This document shows positions 22,268 to 32,407 of a stretch of 43,153 nt of DNA, piece by piece; position 1 is the stretch's first letter; each line of letters opens with the position of its first letter. Source of the DNA: Polysphondylium violaceum (Eukaryota; Evosea; Eumycetozoa; Dictyosteliales; Dictyosteliaceae). The notes beneath the pieces were generated by a model, which made no database searches, had not been told where the DNA came from, and was given only the letters and a program-made list of their open reading frames with translations. The stretch spans positions 1 through 43,153 of the forward strand of contig AJWJ01000164.1 of the NCBI GenBank assembly GCA_000277445.1, written 5' to 3'. The position numbers and the translations under genes were made by a program.

Positions 22268-22957
22268 TTAAACAGATTGTTGGATATCGGTGGTGTTATT
22301 GGTAGCAGATTGATAGGAACTGTTGGATCGATTATATGGGTACTTTTTGGGATTATATGTGTCAAGACAACCTACAATTACTCCACACAAGGAATTTGAG
22401 TTGCCACCTTCAAAAGTCAATTGAATGGAAGATGAACTCTTTGAAATGGTTGTAGTTGGAAAATAATCTCTTGACATTGAATAAAATAATCTTTTATTAA
22501 TTTCATTTTCATTGTTGTTGTGGTTGTTATTGTTATCATTCCAAGAGTAATCATATTTTGGACTAGTTGGAATATTTTGATAAAATTCTGGATTTTGTTG
22601 AAAATAAGTTTTTAAATCAATTGCACTTTTGGATCTTGGTTCTGTAGAACAAGATGATGATGTGGTTGATGTAGATGATGTGGTGGATTTATTACTTTTA
22701 TTACTAGTATTTAATTTTTTATCTTTTTCGATAGAGTTTATTGATGATGATGATGACGATGAGGATGTTGAAGAATTATAATTTTTATTATTGGATTCCA
22801 ATAATACAGGTGAAGATATTGATCTTGGTGATATAACATGATTTTTTGATCTTTTAGGTGATTCCATTATATTTAGATTTAAATCTGGAACCACTTGATT
22901 CTTTTGCTCTGATTTATCATCTTGTTTTTCTTTTTTTGATAAGAATTTAAATTTCAT
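22268..22957 (-). CDS. Hypothetical Ser/Asn-rich basic protein
   Basis: Single exon, 229 residues from the first ATG. The N-terminus is strongly basic (MKFKFLSKKEKQ). The middle is Ser/Thr/Asn low complexity with several Ser-Pro sites (ESPKR, ISPRSISSP, PTSPKYDYSW) that could be phosphorylated by proline-directed kinases. A more ordered C-terminal part (SIQLTFEGGNSNSLCGVIVGCLDTYNPKKYP) is the only stretch likely to fold. No family recognised. It ends 198 bp from the kinase stop, convergent. Coding status is supported by length, a clean start with upstream stops and codon bias, not by homology. Confidence 0.65.
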   Translation of the reverse strand: MKFKFLSKKEKQDDKSEQKNQVVPDLNLNIMESPKRSKNHVISPRSISSPVLLESNNKNYNSSTSSSSSSSSINSIEKDKKLNTSNKSNKSTTSSTSTTSSSCSTEPRSKSAIDLKTYFQQNPEFYQNIPTSPKYDYSWNDNNNNHNNNENEINKRLFYSMSRDYFPTTTISKSSSSIQLTFEGGNSNSLCGVIVGCLDTYNPKKYPYNRSNSSYQSATNNTTDIQQSV

Positions 22958-24104
22958 TTTACACAAAGTCCAAGCTTACAATTATAAAATTACTATAATA
23001 TATGAATTTGATTTGAAAAAAAAGAGATAGAAAAAAGATATCAAGAAACAATAGAAAAATGATTAACTTTTGTTACAATTAAATGATTAGGAGAGGGTGG
23101 AATGATTTTATTAAAATATTTTTTATTATTATTATAATAATAATGTGTATATATGTATAAAATTATTTAATTTGATTAAATTACCCTATTAATGGTGGTG
23201 GGGGAAGAAAAGGAGAAATAGATAATATTCTATCTGTCTATCTATTATCTCTATAAATATATATATAAATATAGGTGTGTATTTATTGATTTTCGAATAA
23301 TAACAACTATCTTTTTTCCACTCACCCTCCCCACACATACATATCATTTTTTATACCACCCCACAATGTTTTTACCTTTTCTATATATCTATAGGACATG
23401 ATATATTCTTTTAATAGAAATACCCCCAATTTTCTCTCACACAGCAAATATAGAATCACCTATAATGTGATCTATTAGATATAAAATTTTATATACAACA
23501 ACAAGTTTTTTCACCCCTCCCACATCATCTTGATAGAGTGTTTTTTTTTTTATATCACCCACCCATCACACACCACACACACCACTCATTCACACACATT
23601 ATTGCTTTTCCTTGCTCACTCATTACCCCCTCCATTATATGGTCAACCCTATTACTCTTTTTACCTATTGTGGATAGTCTTTTTTTATCCCAATGATAGT
23701 CAATTGTCAAAAACCAAAGATGGGTAAAACTCTTTGTGTATGTTCACACAAAAAACTTTTTTGTATATATGTATGAGAGATGAAAATACTAATTTCTCTT
23801 TATATATGGGGAAATAGATGGCGAAATAATTGTTTGATTCATAAAAATATATCTATTTTTAACAGTCACGACAGGTTTTTTCTTTATTCATTTATATTCT
23901 ACCGTTTACTTTATATCAATGCTAGATGAGTGATTTAATTACCTCTCCGTTTACCATGAGCACCAAATCAGATACTTTTTCGTTTTTTTTTGAATTTTTC
24001 ATTTTTCTTATTTTTTTTTTTTTTTTTCATTTAAATTGGTAAAAAAACGAAAGGCCTATATTGTTTTCCTCAAATAAAACTATACACTTTACATACGACA
24101 CGCG
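22958..24104. promoter_or_regulatory. Divergent intergenic region
   Basis: About 1.1 kb between two genes pointing away from each other. It contains A/T-rich sequence, a C/A-rich block at 23555-23605 (CACACCACACACACCACTC) and pyrimidine tracts near 23990-24030 just before the NAP-like gene. No gene seen. Confidence 0.45.
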
Positions 24105-25040
24105 ATGGCTTTAGGTAAAAAAGTACAAAAGGTTGAACAACCAAAAGAAGAACAAGTCAAGACAGAGAAAACTTTATTGGAAATTATCGATGAAAACAAA
24201 GATTTAAAAGATACTCTAGATGAAATTGATAGTCTTATTCATCAAAAAGATTTTAGTTGTATGAATGTAGATAGACTATTATATGATGATTTGGAGCCAT
24301 ACTATAAAGAAAGAAGAGACATTTTAAAAAATATTCCAGATTTTTGGGCTGTTGTTGTAAGTGGTAGTCAAGGAGTAGTACAATTACATTATCTGACATC
24401 TGACACTAATATCATATCGATTATTATAGATTACAAACTTTTTCTTGACATTTAATACAATTGATGAATTGACATCATATGTTTCCGATGTTTTTATTGT
24501 TGAAGGAAAAGAATCAATTAAATTAACCTTTGTATTTATCTATCTTTTTAGATTAAATATATATATATATATATATACATACGGATTATTAACGATTGAT
24601 TAAACTCTACTCTAGGAATTTAGTAAAAACGATATTATTGAAAATGATAAAATTGAATTAGTTTTCCAAACACCAACTTGTTTTGAAGAAATGGACAAAG
24701 AGATGGAAATTACAGCTACAGAGGTTAAACTTTTAAAGAAAGAATCTGATAAAAAAGATAAAAAAGACGACGATGATGATGATGATGATGAAGATTTTGA
24801 GAAAGAGGAAGCCTTTTTAGAATTTTTAAAGAAACCAACCACTGATTTATTTACTTCTTTGGTCGCAAGTATTTGGAGAGAACCAACTTCACTTTATGTA
24901 AGTTTTGTATTTTATTGACTTTTGAGATTTGCATTTTATTAATCACTTTTTTTTACTCTTTACAGAAAGATCCTAAATCATTGGTGTTGGATGAAACTGA
25001 TATTCTTGAATATGAAGAAGATGAAAGTGATATTCAATAA
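24105..25040 (+). CDS. NAP/SET-family histone chaperone-like protein
   Basis: Four exons, 24105-24356, 24430-24531, 24616-24897 and 24966-25040, all phase 0, give 236 residues. The 102-nt second exon was found from splice signals and frame and restores the NAP core: DLEPYYKERRDILKNIPDFW is the family's dimer helix and the IPxFW motif, followed by the exon-2 segment with DELTSYVSDVFIVEG, which aligns with LxYLTRVEVTEFED of animal SET. Members bind histones and move between cytoplasm and nucleus. Odd points: the Asp/Glu tract lies inside the core (about residues 160-175, eight consecutive Asp) as well as in a short acidic end, and the C-terminal acidic tail is short. A TA dinucleotide run of about 20 bp sits in intron 2. 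Confidence 0.8.
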
Positions 25041-25232
25041 AGCAAAATATAATAATAAGAGTATTTTATTTACCAATCTATTCACTTTTGATATAATAAT
25101 GTTATATCTCTATCTATCTAAATTATAAAACATAGATATATCATGTAAAAAAAGAGAAATCCTTTGTATGAGGAGAAAAAAAGAGAATTGTTTTTATTCT
25201 TTACCCATTACTATTTATTGTACAATATGATT

Positions 25233-25715
25233 TTAATCTGCCCAGTAACCTCTATGTTTTGGTTTAATGAGTTCTCTAACTTCATCTGTTATTTTAATAT
25301 CCAATTGATAACCTTGTGGTTCATAAACAGTTTTTAAAATTTGTTCAACAATTTCAAGAGGTGGATCACCATAGCCTCCACTGGTGCCCCAAGTTTTGAC
25401 TGTTTTATTTTCATGATCAACTTTAATTATTCCACCACCCATACAAACAGGGCTTCTCCAAATGTTTTTGTGTGCATCTGCAGTGTTGCTACAATACCAG
25501 TTCTTTATATCACTATGGTATGCCTCTGTCTCTGTTGATGCCAATACCCATCTATCTTCAATTGCCTCGCTGTTTGTCGTAGTATCGTAGGGTGTCAATC
25601 TAAGAATAACGTATTTCTCATCATCTTGATGATCAATGATACATTGAAATGTTCGATTTGGTGTGGTAGTTGATTTATAAACCACTGCATTTGTAAATAA
25701 ATCTTGATTTGACAT
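25233..25715 (-). CDS. Janus/PHPT1-family phosphohistidine phosphatase
   Basis: Single exon, 160 residues. Family members remove phosphate from histidine on proteins. Matches in order: KYVILRL (first strand), AYHSDI with the candidate catalytic His67, CMGGGIIKVDHENKTV (family CLGGGRI...) and WGTSGGYGDP (family YGYSxAYGPA). Human PHPT1 is 125 residues; the extra length here is an N-terminal stretch and an acidic loop, with a short extension ending in GYWAD. The arginine usual after GGG is Ile here, which could change phosphate binding. The start is the only good ATG. Its 3' end faces the NAP gene, 192 bp apart. Confidence 0.82.
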   Translation of the reverse strand: MSNQDLFTNAVVYKSTTTPNRTFQCIIDHQDDEKYVILRLTPYDTTTNSEAIEDRWVLASTETEAYHSDIKNWYCSNTADAHKNIWRSPVCMGGGIIKVDHENKTVKTWGTSGGYGDPPLEIVEQILKTVYEPQGYQLDIKITDEVRELIKPKHRGYWAD

Positions 25716-26171
25716 AATTTTCTAACATTGAAATAAATCGATGAAAAAAAAATATATTTTTTTTTTGTTTCATTTTTTATGTTCATGAAAATTCAAAGAT
25801 TCACCTCAAACAACACTATCAACCATTACTAGAGAGCTAAAAGAGTTACAAAAGTGAGGAGGGACCAATTACCTATATTCTGAAATTTTCCAAAAAACAA
25901 TTGATCGTCGGTGTGGTTACAAGGATCAAATGGTGGAGCATCCTTCTGTATTATAATTACTATTTTTACTATGATTGGTATTTGTTTGAGCTTGATTTCT
26001 CTGTGAGTAAGGACCAATTATCTATACTCAAAATTTTCCCAAAAAATTCAGACGAGGAATACCGCAGAGAAAATATATGGATAAATAGGTAATGAGAGAA
26101 ACCCTTTAATAAAGTTTATAATTTAAAAGTTTATTTGTTTAATAAAGAGACAACAAATATTTTAAAACCCT
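25716..26171. repeat. Intergenic with a pair of diverged direct repeats
   Basis: Copies at about 25862-25897 and 26011-26047 share GGACCAATTA/C-CTATA-C/T-TC...AAATTTTCC and are in the same orientation about 150 bp apart. They do not code for anything recognisable. They may be duplicated promoter or terminator sequence, or a remnant of a small insertion. Confidence 0.4.
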
Positions 26172-27895
26172 TTAGGCTACGAAGAAGTAAGGGATTTGAG
26201 CCGAAGGAGTTTTACCATTGGTGTATGCCAAGGTGATGCTATATATACCCGGATCTAAATTCCAAATAAAAGAAATCCAAAAAGTGGATTCAAATGTGAT
26301 ATCCGATTGTGGAATAATCACGTCGGCTCTGATATCACTTAGACACTTGATAACGACAAAGAGTGGCTTAGCAGTATCAGTCAATCTACCTTCTTTAAAG
26401 TGATTCGAGTGGGCATGGTATTTGTTTCGAATGGTAAGATCCCTTTGGAAACCAACGTTGGTGGGATTATCAAAATCGCTAGGAGTATTTCTGTAAAACA
26501 TGGCTGGACTTTCAATTTGGTCGAGCAAATCTTCCCTGATAAAGGCTCTGCCATCTGGACCAATGGCCTTGACATTGTTGTACAATTCAAAGATGAATTT
26601 ACAAGACTTGTGTCTGGCATCGTTTCTAGCGATGGCGATTTCAAAACGATATCCTCCATTGCCACTATGCTTAGGATGAAAAGCCACACAAGCAAAAGCA
26701 TCTTCAGAATCCAGACCAATTGGGTCAGTGGAAACAACTCTGAGCTTGAATGACAGTTTCGAGTATTTTTTGTGGTTGGCCACAAAAATAATTGGATGAG
26801 GCTTGATGATTCTATTGGGCGAGAATTCACAGGGGAATGGCTGGTAGATGGTGTTTAGGAGATAAAGAATCAGGGAAAGGATGATTCCAGAGAATGAATT
26901 GTTGAGATCAATTGCTGGGCTATTGGTGTTTGAAGCCCTATAGAATCGAGCTGGAAAAAGTCGTTTGAATTCACGGCACTTTGGAATTGTCAAAGGGAGC
27001 CCATTCTTTGGGTGTGTTTTGGCTACTTTTCTTCTGGATGGTGTCATATTGTTTTCTACAATTGGGACCATGTGTTGTGGAACATAAATTGGGCCCGGTT
27101 GATTAGTATCAACTTCATCAAGTATGGCTTGTACATCAGCGGGAATAGGTTCAAATGATTGTTGGACAGGTATACAGTTATTTAAAATCTCTTTAATGAC
27201 CATGGAATCATGTTGAAAGAGATTAAAGATAATGTTCAAGTATTGATTTTCTAGATGAACAAAGTTTGATGTCAAAATGACTAGGCCATGGAGGAGGGGG
27301 CTAAAATTGTCTGGAAGAACAGTATAGTTGAATGAGCCAGTAAAAGCTTTGGTATAGAATTCCTGGAGAGTTGGAATGGGCCTAATAATATGCACCAAAG
27401 CATCAATATACTCAGAGTGGGGAGCCAAGTGATTGACAACGACTCTCAGTGCTGAAAAGATAATCTCTGGTTGAGAATAGTCTTTTTGATTGGCAACGAG
27501 TCTAACAATGTTTTGAGCACCGTGGCTAAGTGCTTGAAATCTGTCGATATCATTACCGGGATGGACATATGTTTTATAGGCGCCCATAGAAAACTTTTCA
27601 AGAGAACTGCATTCATTGGCAAAATTGTATAGGACTAGACTATTGTTCCCTTGTCTGTCGCTATAGACTTTTTGAACAACCTTTTGATCAAACTCGATTG
27701 GAGCGATGTTAGGTACGACACCAGCAGGATTATAGTCAAGTTGTAGTGAAGATGGTGATGAATCTGTTTCTATAAATCGTGGTCATAGTTGTTTTATTAG
27801 TAATTATGTTGGTATTAACAAGAAAGCTGTAGTAAACGCATACCTTCATTGCCATCAATTGTTGAACTGAAGTATATATATCCGTTGTTGGACAT
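26172..27895 (-). CDS. Unknown protein, 549 residues
   Basis: Two exons: 27895-27844 (MSNNGYIYFSSTIDGNE) and 27769-26172, with a 74-bp intron. I do not recognise the family. Residues 60-260 look helical (for example NIVRLVANQKDYSQPEIIFSALRVVV, quoted in part), possibly repeat-like. Next is a basic linker (TPSRRKVAKTHPKNG), then a beta-rich C-terminal half with alternating hydrophobic patterns (IIFVANHKKYSKLSFKLRVV, FWISFIWNLDPGIYSITLAY), suggesting one or two sandwich domains. No signal peptide, clear membrane span or Asn/Gln run, which is unusual for a dictyostelid protein of this size. It lies 411 bp downstream of the AOX stop on the same strand, but co-regulation is not implied. Confidence 0.75.
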
Positions 27896-28306
27896 GTTGG
27901 AAAGATAGTTGTTTTTAATAGTGTGAAAAATTAAAATTTTATAAATTTTGGTTCTTATTTTTCACTATAAATACCTTTGTCTTTAGTGATCAATAAAATA
28001 AAAAAAATTAAAATTAATTCATTTCTGCAACATTAAAAAAAAATTTAAAATTTAGAGGATATTAATATGAGAGAAGGCCATTTATTTTAACTTTTTTTTA
28101 AAAAATTTTGAGATTCTAAAAATGATGGGTTTTATGAATTCATCGAAATTCTCAAAATCAAGACACTAAAAAGGAATATTGTGATTGCGTAGTATGTCGT
28201 AACATTTGAATTCTTTTAAATATTCAGAGGATGTAAAAAATAACAAAGATAAACATAGAACTGAATATATATATAGTATTTTGATTTATTTTATAAATAT
28301 TTTATA
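27896..28306. other. Intergenic, AT-rich
   Basis: Promoter side of the 549-residue gene and 3' side of AOX. Only A/T-rich sequence; no coding signal. Confidence 0.4.
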
Positions 28307-29378
28307 TTAAAGAGCTGGGTGTAGTTGATTTGTTTTTTTGTCTTTTTTATCTTGAGCAACAGAGCTATTGTTAGTGGTCTCTGGGCTTTCTAAAAAATGA
28401 TTATGAATACGAATTGGATCATTGCTGTTTACTTTAATTTTATCAGATATCTCGTGATTGACATGACGATGGTCAACTTCATCTTGTCTGATTACTAAAA
28501 TTAAGTCTCTAAGAGTTGCGTCGGCTGGTAAACCCCAATACTCTATAGCAATAGGAGGTGCTTTGACATTTTTCACTAAACCTGCATCAAGATCTCTTAG
28601 GAAGTTGGTATCTATGTAATCATATCAATGTATTAATTAATATGCATGAGAAATAAAGTATGTAAATCACTCAACACTTACACGAAATAACAGCCTGTTC
28701 TTCTAAATATCCTACGAAACGGTGACATGTTTTGGGGTTGATGAAATAACAGATCAAGAACAAGTTCCAAAAGACGCCTTGGGCAACTGCGACGAGACCT
28801 CTTTCCAACATGTTTGGCTTTGTGAGTTCCATAAAACTGAGTAAATGCATTCTTTCATTCTCGGATTCGTCCAACAAGATTTTTATCCAATTGTTGTTTT
28901 CCATATTTCTGAGTACTTTTAAATGTGTCATCATTCCAGCCACCATTCCAGGAACTGCTGCGATGGTCTCTAAAATAATCGCATAACTGACATACTTTTC
29001 CCTAAAGAATAAATTTGAAAACTTTCTGAGGAATTTGACAGAGGAATGAGCGAGTTTATCTGAAAATGTGACGGGAACATATATGGGTGGCATTACAAAT
29101 TCCCTGTCAATTCTTTCGAGGACTTCTCTTGGTGTATAAGAGTAGAGTGTACTGTTTTGGTGATAGACAGGTGAGTTGCTTTGGGAGATTTCTAATCTCT
29201 TTTTTTCAATTTCATGTTTACTATTATTACCATTACTGGTACTGCTGTATAATCTTTGACTATTTATATTTTTGAATTGAGATGTGGTGTGGCTTGGTGC
29301 AAATAAGGTGAATGCCAAAGGCATTGACTGATTGGATTTCCCAAATAAATATCTCGATGTGATGCTTTTAGATAACAT
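28307..29378 (-). CDS. aox: Mitochondrial alternative oxidase
   Basis: Ubiquinol:oxygen oxidoreductase of the mitochondrial inner membrane; it bypasses complexes III and IV. Exons 29378-28682 and 28611-28307 give 333 residues. The N-terminus (about residues 1-60) is rich in Ser, Arg and Lys, as in a mitochondrial presequence. Di-iron ligand motifs are all present: LET (Glu137), NERMHL (Glu175, His178), LEEQAV (Glu226 region, where most family members have LEEEAV) and DEVDH (Glu276, His279) within [12 protein letters not shown]. Conserved Trp/Tyr neighbourhood [17 protein letters not shown] is also present. The C-terminal tail after NH is about 45 residues and Asn/Lys-rich. In D. discoideum a single AOX gene is known, so this is likely its orthologue. 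Confidence 0.96.
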
Positions 29379-31235
29379 TTTGTGTTTTTATGTGCGTGAG
29401 AAAAAGTGTGGGTGTTTGTATATAAAAGAAGAGTAAATTGTATGTAGTGGTACTATATAAGCATATATAAGCATATATATTAATTTAATTAAATTAATTT
29501 TTTTGCAATTCATTTAATCAAACCTAACCCAAAGATATTTATACTTTTTTTAAAAATCACAAAAATTCTCCCAAAGGGGTGTGGCAAGTTTGCATTAGAG
29601 TGAATCATGATTATGTGTGGAAGCATGTACGTTACTTCTTTTTGATAAATTTGGTAAAGGGATCTACATGACGTAAAGAAATATTCAAAATTAATTAAAA
29701 AAAAATAAATTAAAAATAAATTTCAATTTTTATTTTTTAATTTTATTTTTTGTTAAAAACTGATCGTTCTATGGAAGGACACCATCTAACCCTTTACTCT
29801 CTGTTTTTGTAGTTCACCTGTTATATAGACTATATATTCGGATCAAGTATAGATTAATAGATGTCCATATGAGTTTTCATTCTTTTTGATTAAGAGACAC
29901 ACAAACACGGAAATCTATGATCATAGACCTCATCTACACCTATACCATATGCTGCTTAGTAATTGTGATGTCGTTGTTGAAAACCCGGTTTAGAAACATC
30001 TGTTTAGACAACGCATAACTATGAGTTCTATCATGCGACCGTTGTGCAAAGGGATGCAAAAAACAATTTTTGTTAGCTTTATTTTAAAAAACACTAATTT
30101 TCTTTTTTATTTAATCTGTATCTGTAACAACAAAGATATACTCCATGGGTATTACTATATTGTTGATATTGGATACATAGACATAATAAAAGAGATTTAA
30201 TAATACATAAATTACAGAAGCAATGATAGTGTAATAGTAATAGTAGTCAGAAACACCTATACATAGCGAAAGGTATTCCATCCTCAACTAGATTGAAATC
30301 CTATAGGAAGCCAACAATTTCCAAATTTCCTTTTCATTGCAAATCAAATACAAACAAAAACATTAATCAAATCAACGATATTGTGTATTAATACCATTAC
30401 ATTATTGAATCGATTGATGCAATTTGTTTCTATTAATTCATATAAACGATACCTTCTTTTATGTCATGCAATTGTTTTTTTTTCTGTGTAAACCTCAACA
30501 AAACAGTAATAGGCCAAACAATGGACAATATGATGGGGATGCAACATAAATCAAGGTCACTAGATGGGATTTTGAAATGACCCATCCAGAATACAACAAG
30601 TATAGTAAAAACACTATAGAAATTTCTATGCGCTAGAGATGATGATACTTTTTCGACCCACCTTGACTAATAATAGTCTCAAAAATGAATATTTGTGTGT
30701 GAGTTTGGAAATCAAAGTTGAGACATTGTGTCATTTGTCTGAAAAGACATTTTACGTGTGATACATAATTATTATTTGCAACACATTATAAATATTTTTG
30801 AAAAATGCTTTTTTTATTTTTCATTTTTTTTTTTTATTTTTCATCAAAAAAATGTTTCTCTTCAGAACAATAAATCCAAAGACAGGTGTGATTTTTGGCA
30901 ATTTTACAAGATCAACATTTGGAAATAATTTTTATAATACTACATTTACTTCTTGTTCTTTAAAAGGTTTGCTATCTATACTATTATTACTATATACACA
31001 TTTAATTTCATTTCTCGTACTTACACACACACACTTGCACACACTGTCTCCTCTCCTTCCCCATTCGTCATACCACTGTACTTTTATACATCTATATAAT
31101 ACAATATCTTTCTTTCCTTAAATAAATACCTTTTGTTTTTAAATTAAATAAACTATAAATCTTTCTTTGTGATTAATTATTTTTGTAAAGATTTTTTATA
31201 AGCTTTAGTTAGTGACAACAACAACAACAACAAAC
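29379..31235. other. Long gene-poor region between AOX and the sucrase/ferredoxin-like gene
   Basis: About 1.9 kb. The stretch 29750-30700 is less A/T-biased than other spacers but has no long frame; one coding-like remnant is at 30488-30636. A TATAAATA plus T-run promoter-like sequence at about 30788-30850 is followed by an ATG at 30852 whose frame could be an upstream exon of the next gene. A CA-repeat lies near 31022-31045. Confidence 0.45.
30488..30636 (+). pseudogene. Short coding-like remnant, unidentified
   Basis: One frame reads as balanced protein-like sequence (NSNRPNNGQYDG, then WDFEMTHPEYNKYSKNTIEI) and appears broken. It is unlike the low-complexity translation of surrounding spacer. 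Origin unknown: it could come from a host gene or from an old mobile element. Confidence 0.2.
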
Positions 31236-32240
31236 ATGCATTCATCTACGACAAAGGTATTAACATTAGTTGGTTTATCTGCTTGTGTTGCTGCTATTAT
31301 AGTTAAATATTTTACTAGCCTCAGTAATAAACAACTCGGTGAATTCAATGCTGACCCAGCTCCAGTGACCACCGCCGATCCAAGCAAAGTTGGTAAATCC
31401 TATGCCTCGATTGTAGCCGCCCCCCAAAACGCCGAGTTGGGCGACATTGAGGACTTGGACTCAAAATGCGGATTCTGCAGACCAGAAATGGTCGACAAAA
31501 AGAGTCCCGTTGCCAACTCTATCCACGAGTACAAAAGACACTTTTTCATTTGCACCGGTATCGCCTATGACCAATGGCCATCCAAAGCCTACTCTGCCAC
31601 AGAAGCCCTTGAAAAGTTTTCTCAATCTGTAAAGAAATTTGAAAAGAATGAAAGAGCTCCAGCTTTATTCAACGGTACTGATATGCCCTCAACCAACGCC
31701 GACTCTTTTGATTTAATTGTTTTCCCTGAAAATGTTAAATTTGTTGGTCTCACCAATCAAACTGTTGAGGATGTTTTAACCTATTTCCAAGAAAATGATG
31801 GTATTGGTTCAAATTTCCCTGCTCATATTAAAGTTGAAACTTTATCTGTATGTACTATTTTATCATTATTTATTTATTAATATCTATCTATATCTATATA
31901 CTAACCTTTATTAATTAAATAGAGTAAATATTTATTTGTTTGTGCTCATAAACAAAAGGATGAAAGATGTGGATATTGTGGTCCAATTTTAATGGATGAT
32001 TTGAGAAAAGAGATTTCAAAGAGAAATTTAGACAATGATATTAAAGTCTATGGTAGTACTCATGTTGGTGGACATAAATTTGCCGGAAATGTCCTTGTTT
32101 TCCCAGAAGGTCATTGGTATGGTTATGTAACCCCAAATGATGTAAATCAAATCATTGATTCTACTCTTAATGGTGATATCATTCAAAACCTTTATCGTGG
32201 TGGTATGGGTAAAAAGATTGAAAAACCAGAAAAGAAATAA
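31236..32240 (+). CDS. Membrane-anchored sucrase/ferredoxin-like (thioredoxin-like Fe-S) protein
   Basis: Two exons, 31236-31847 and 31923-32240, give 309 residues. Family: sucrase/ferredoxin-like, which includes yeast Apd1 and Aim32, proteins that bind a [2Fe-2S] cluster with Cys and His ligands and act in redox homeostasis. Residues 8-28 (VLTLVGLSACVAAIIVKYFT) are a likely membrane anchor or uncleaved targeting signal. The N-terminal half has SKCGFCRPEM. The C-terminal half has FVCAHKQKDERCGYCGP, then STHVGGHKFAGNVLVFPEG, whose HxGGH is the diagnostic family motif. The anchored N-terminus fits an organelle membrane protein. An upstream ATG frame at 30852 might add an alternative N-terminus. 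Confidence 0.85.
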
Positions 32241-32407
32241 ATATTTATTTTATTAATATCAATTCTTAAGATTCATGATCAATTAAACATCAAATAAAAA
32301 AATAAATAAAACTATAATCTATTACAAAGTAATAAAACATATAAATCAAAGTTGTGGAAAAAAAAAGAAAAAGATATTGAAAGTATATTTATTAAATCAA
32401 TTTTTTT

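Noticed and set aside
23555-23605. CA-rich block as a CRISPR-like or satellite array
   Set aside because: No regular unit or spacer; it is simple-sequence C/A DNA as in other spacers of the window.
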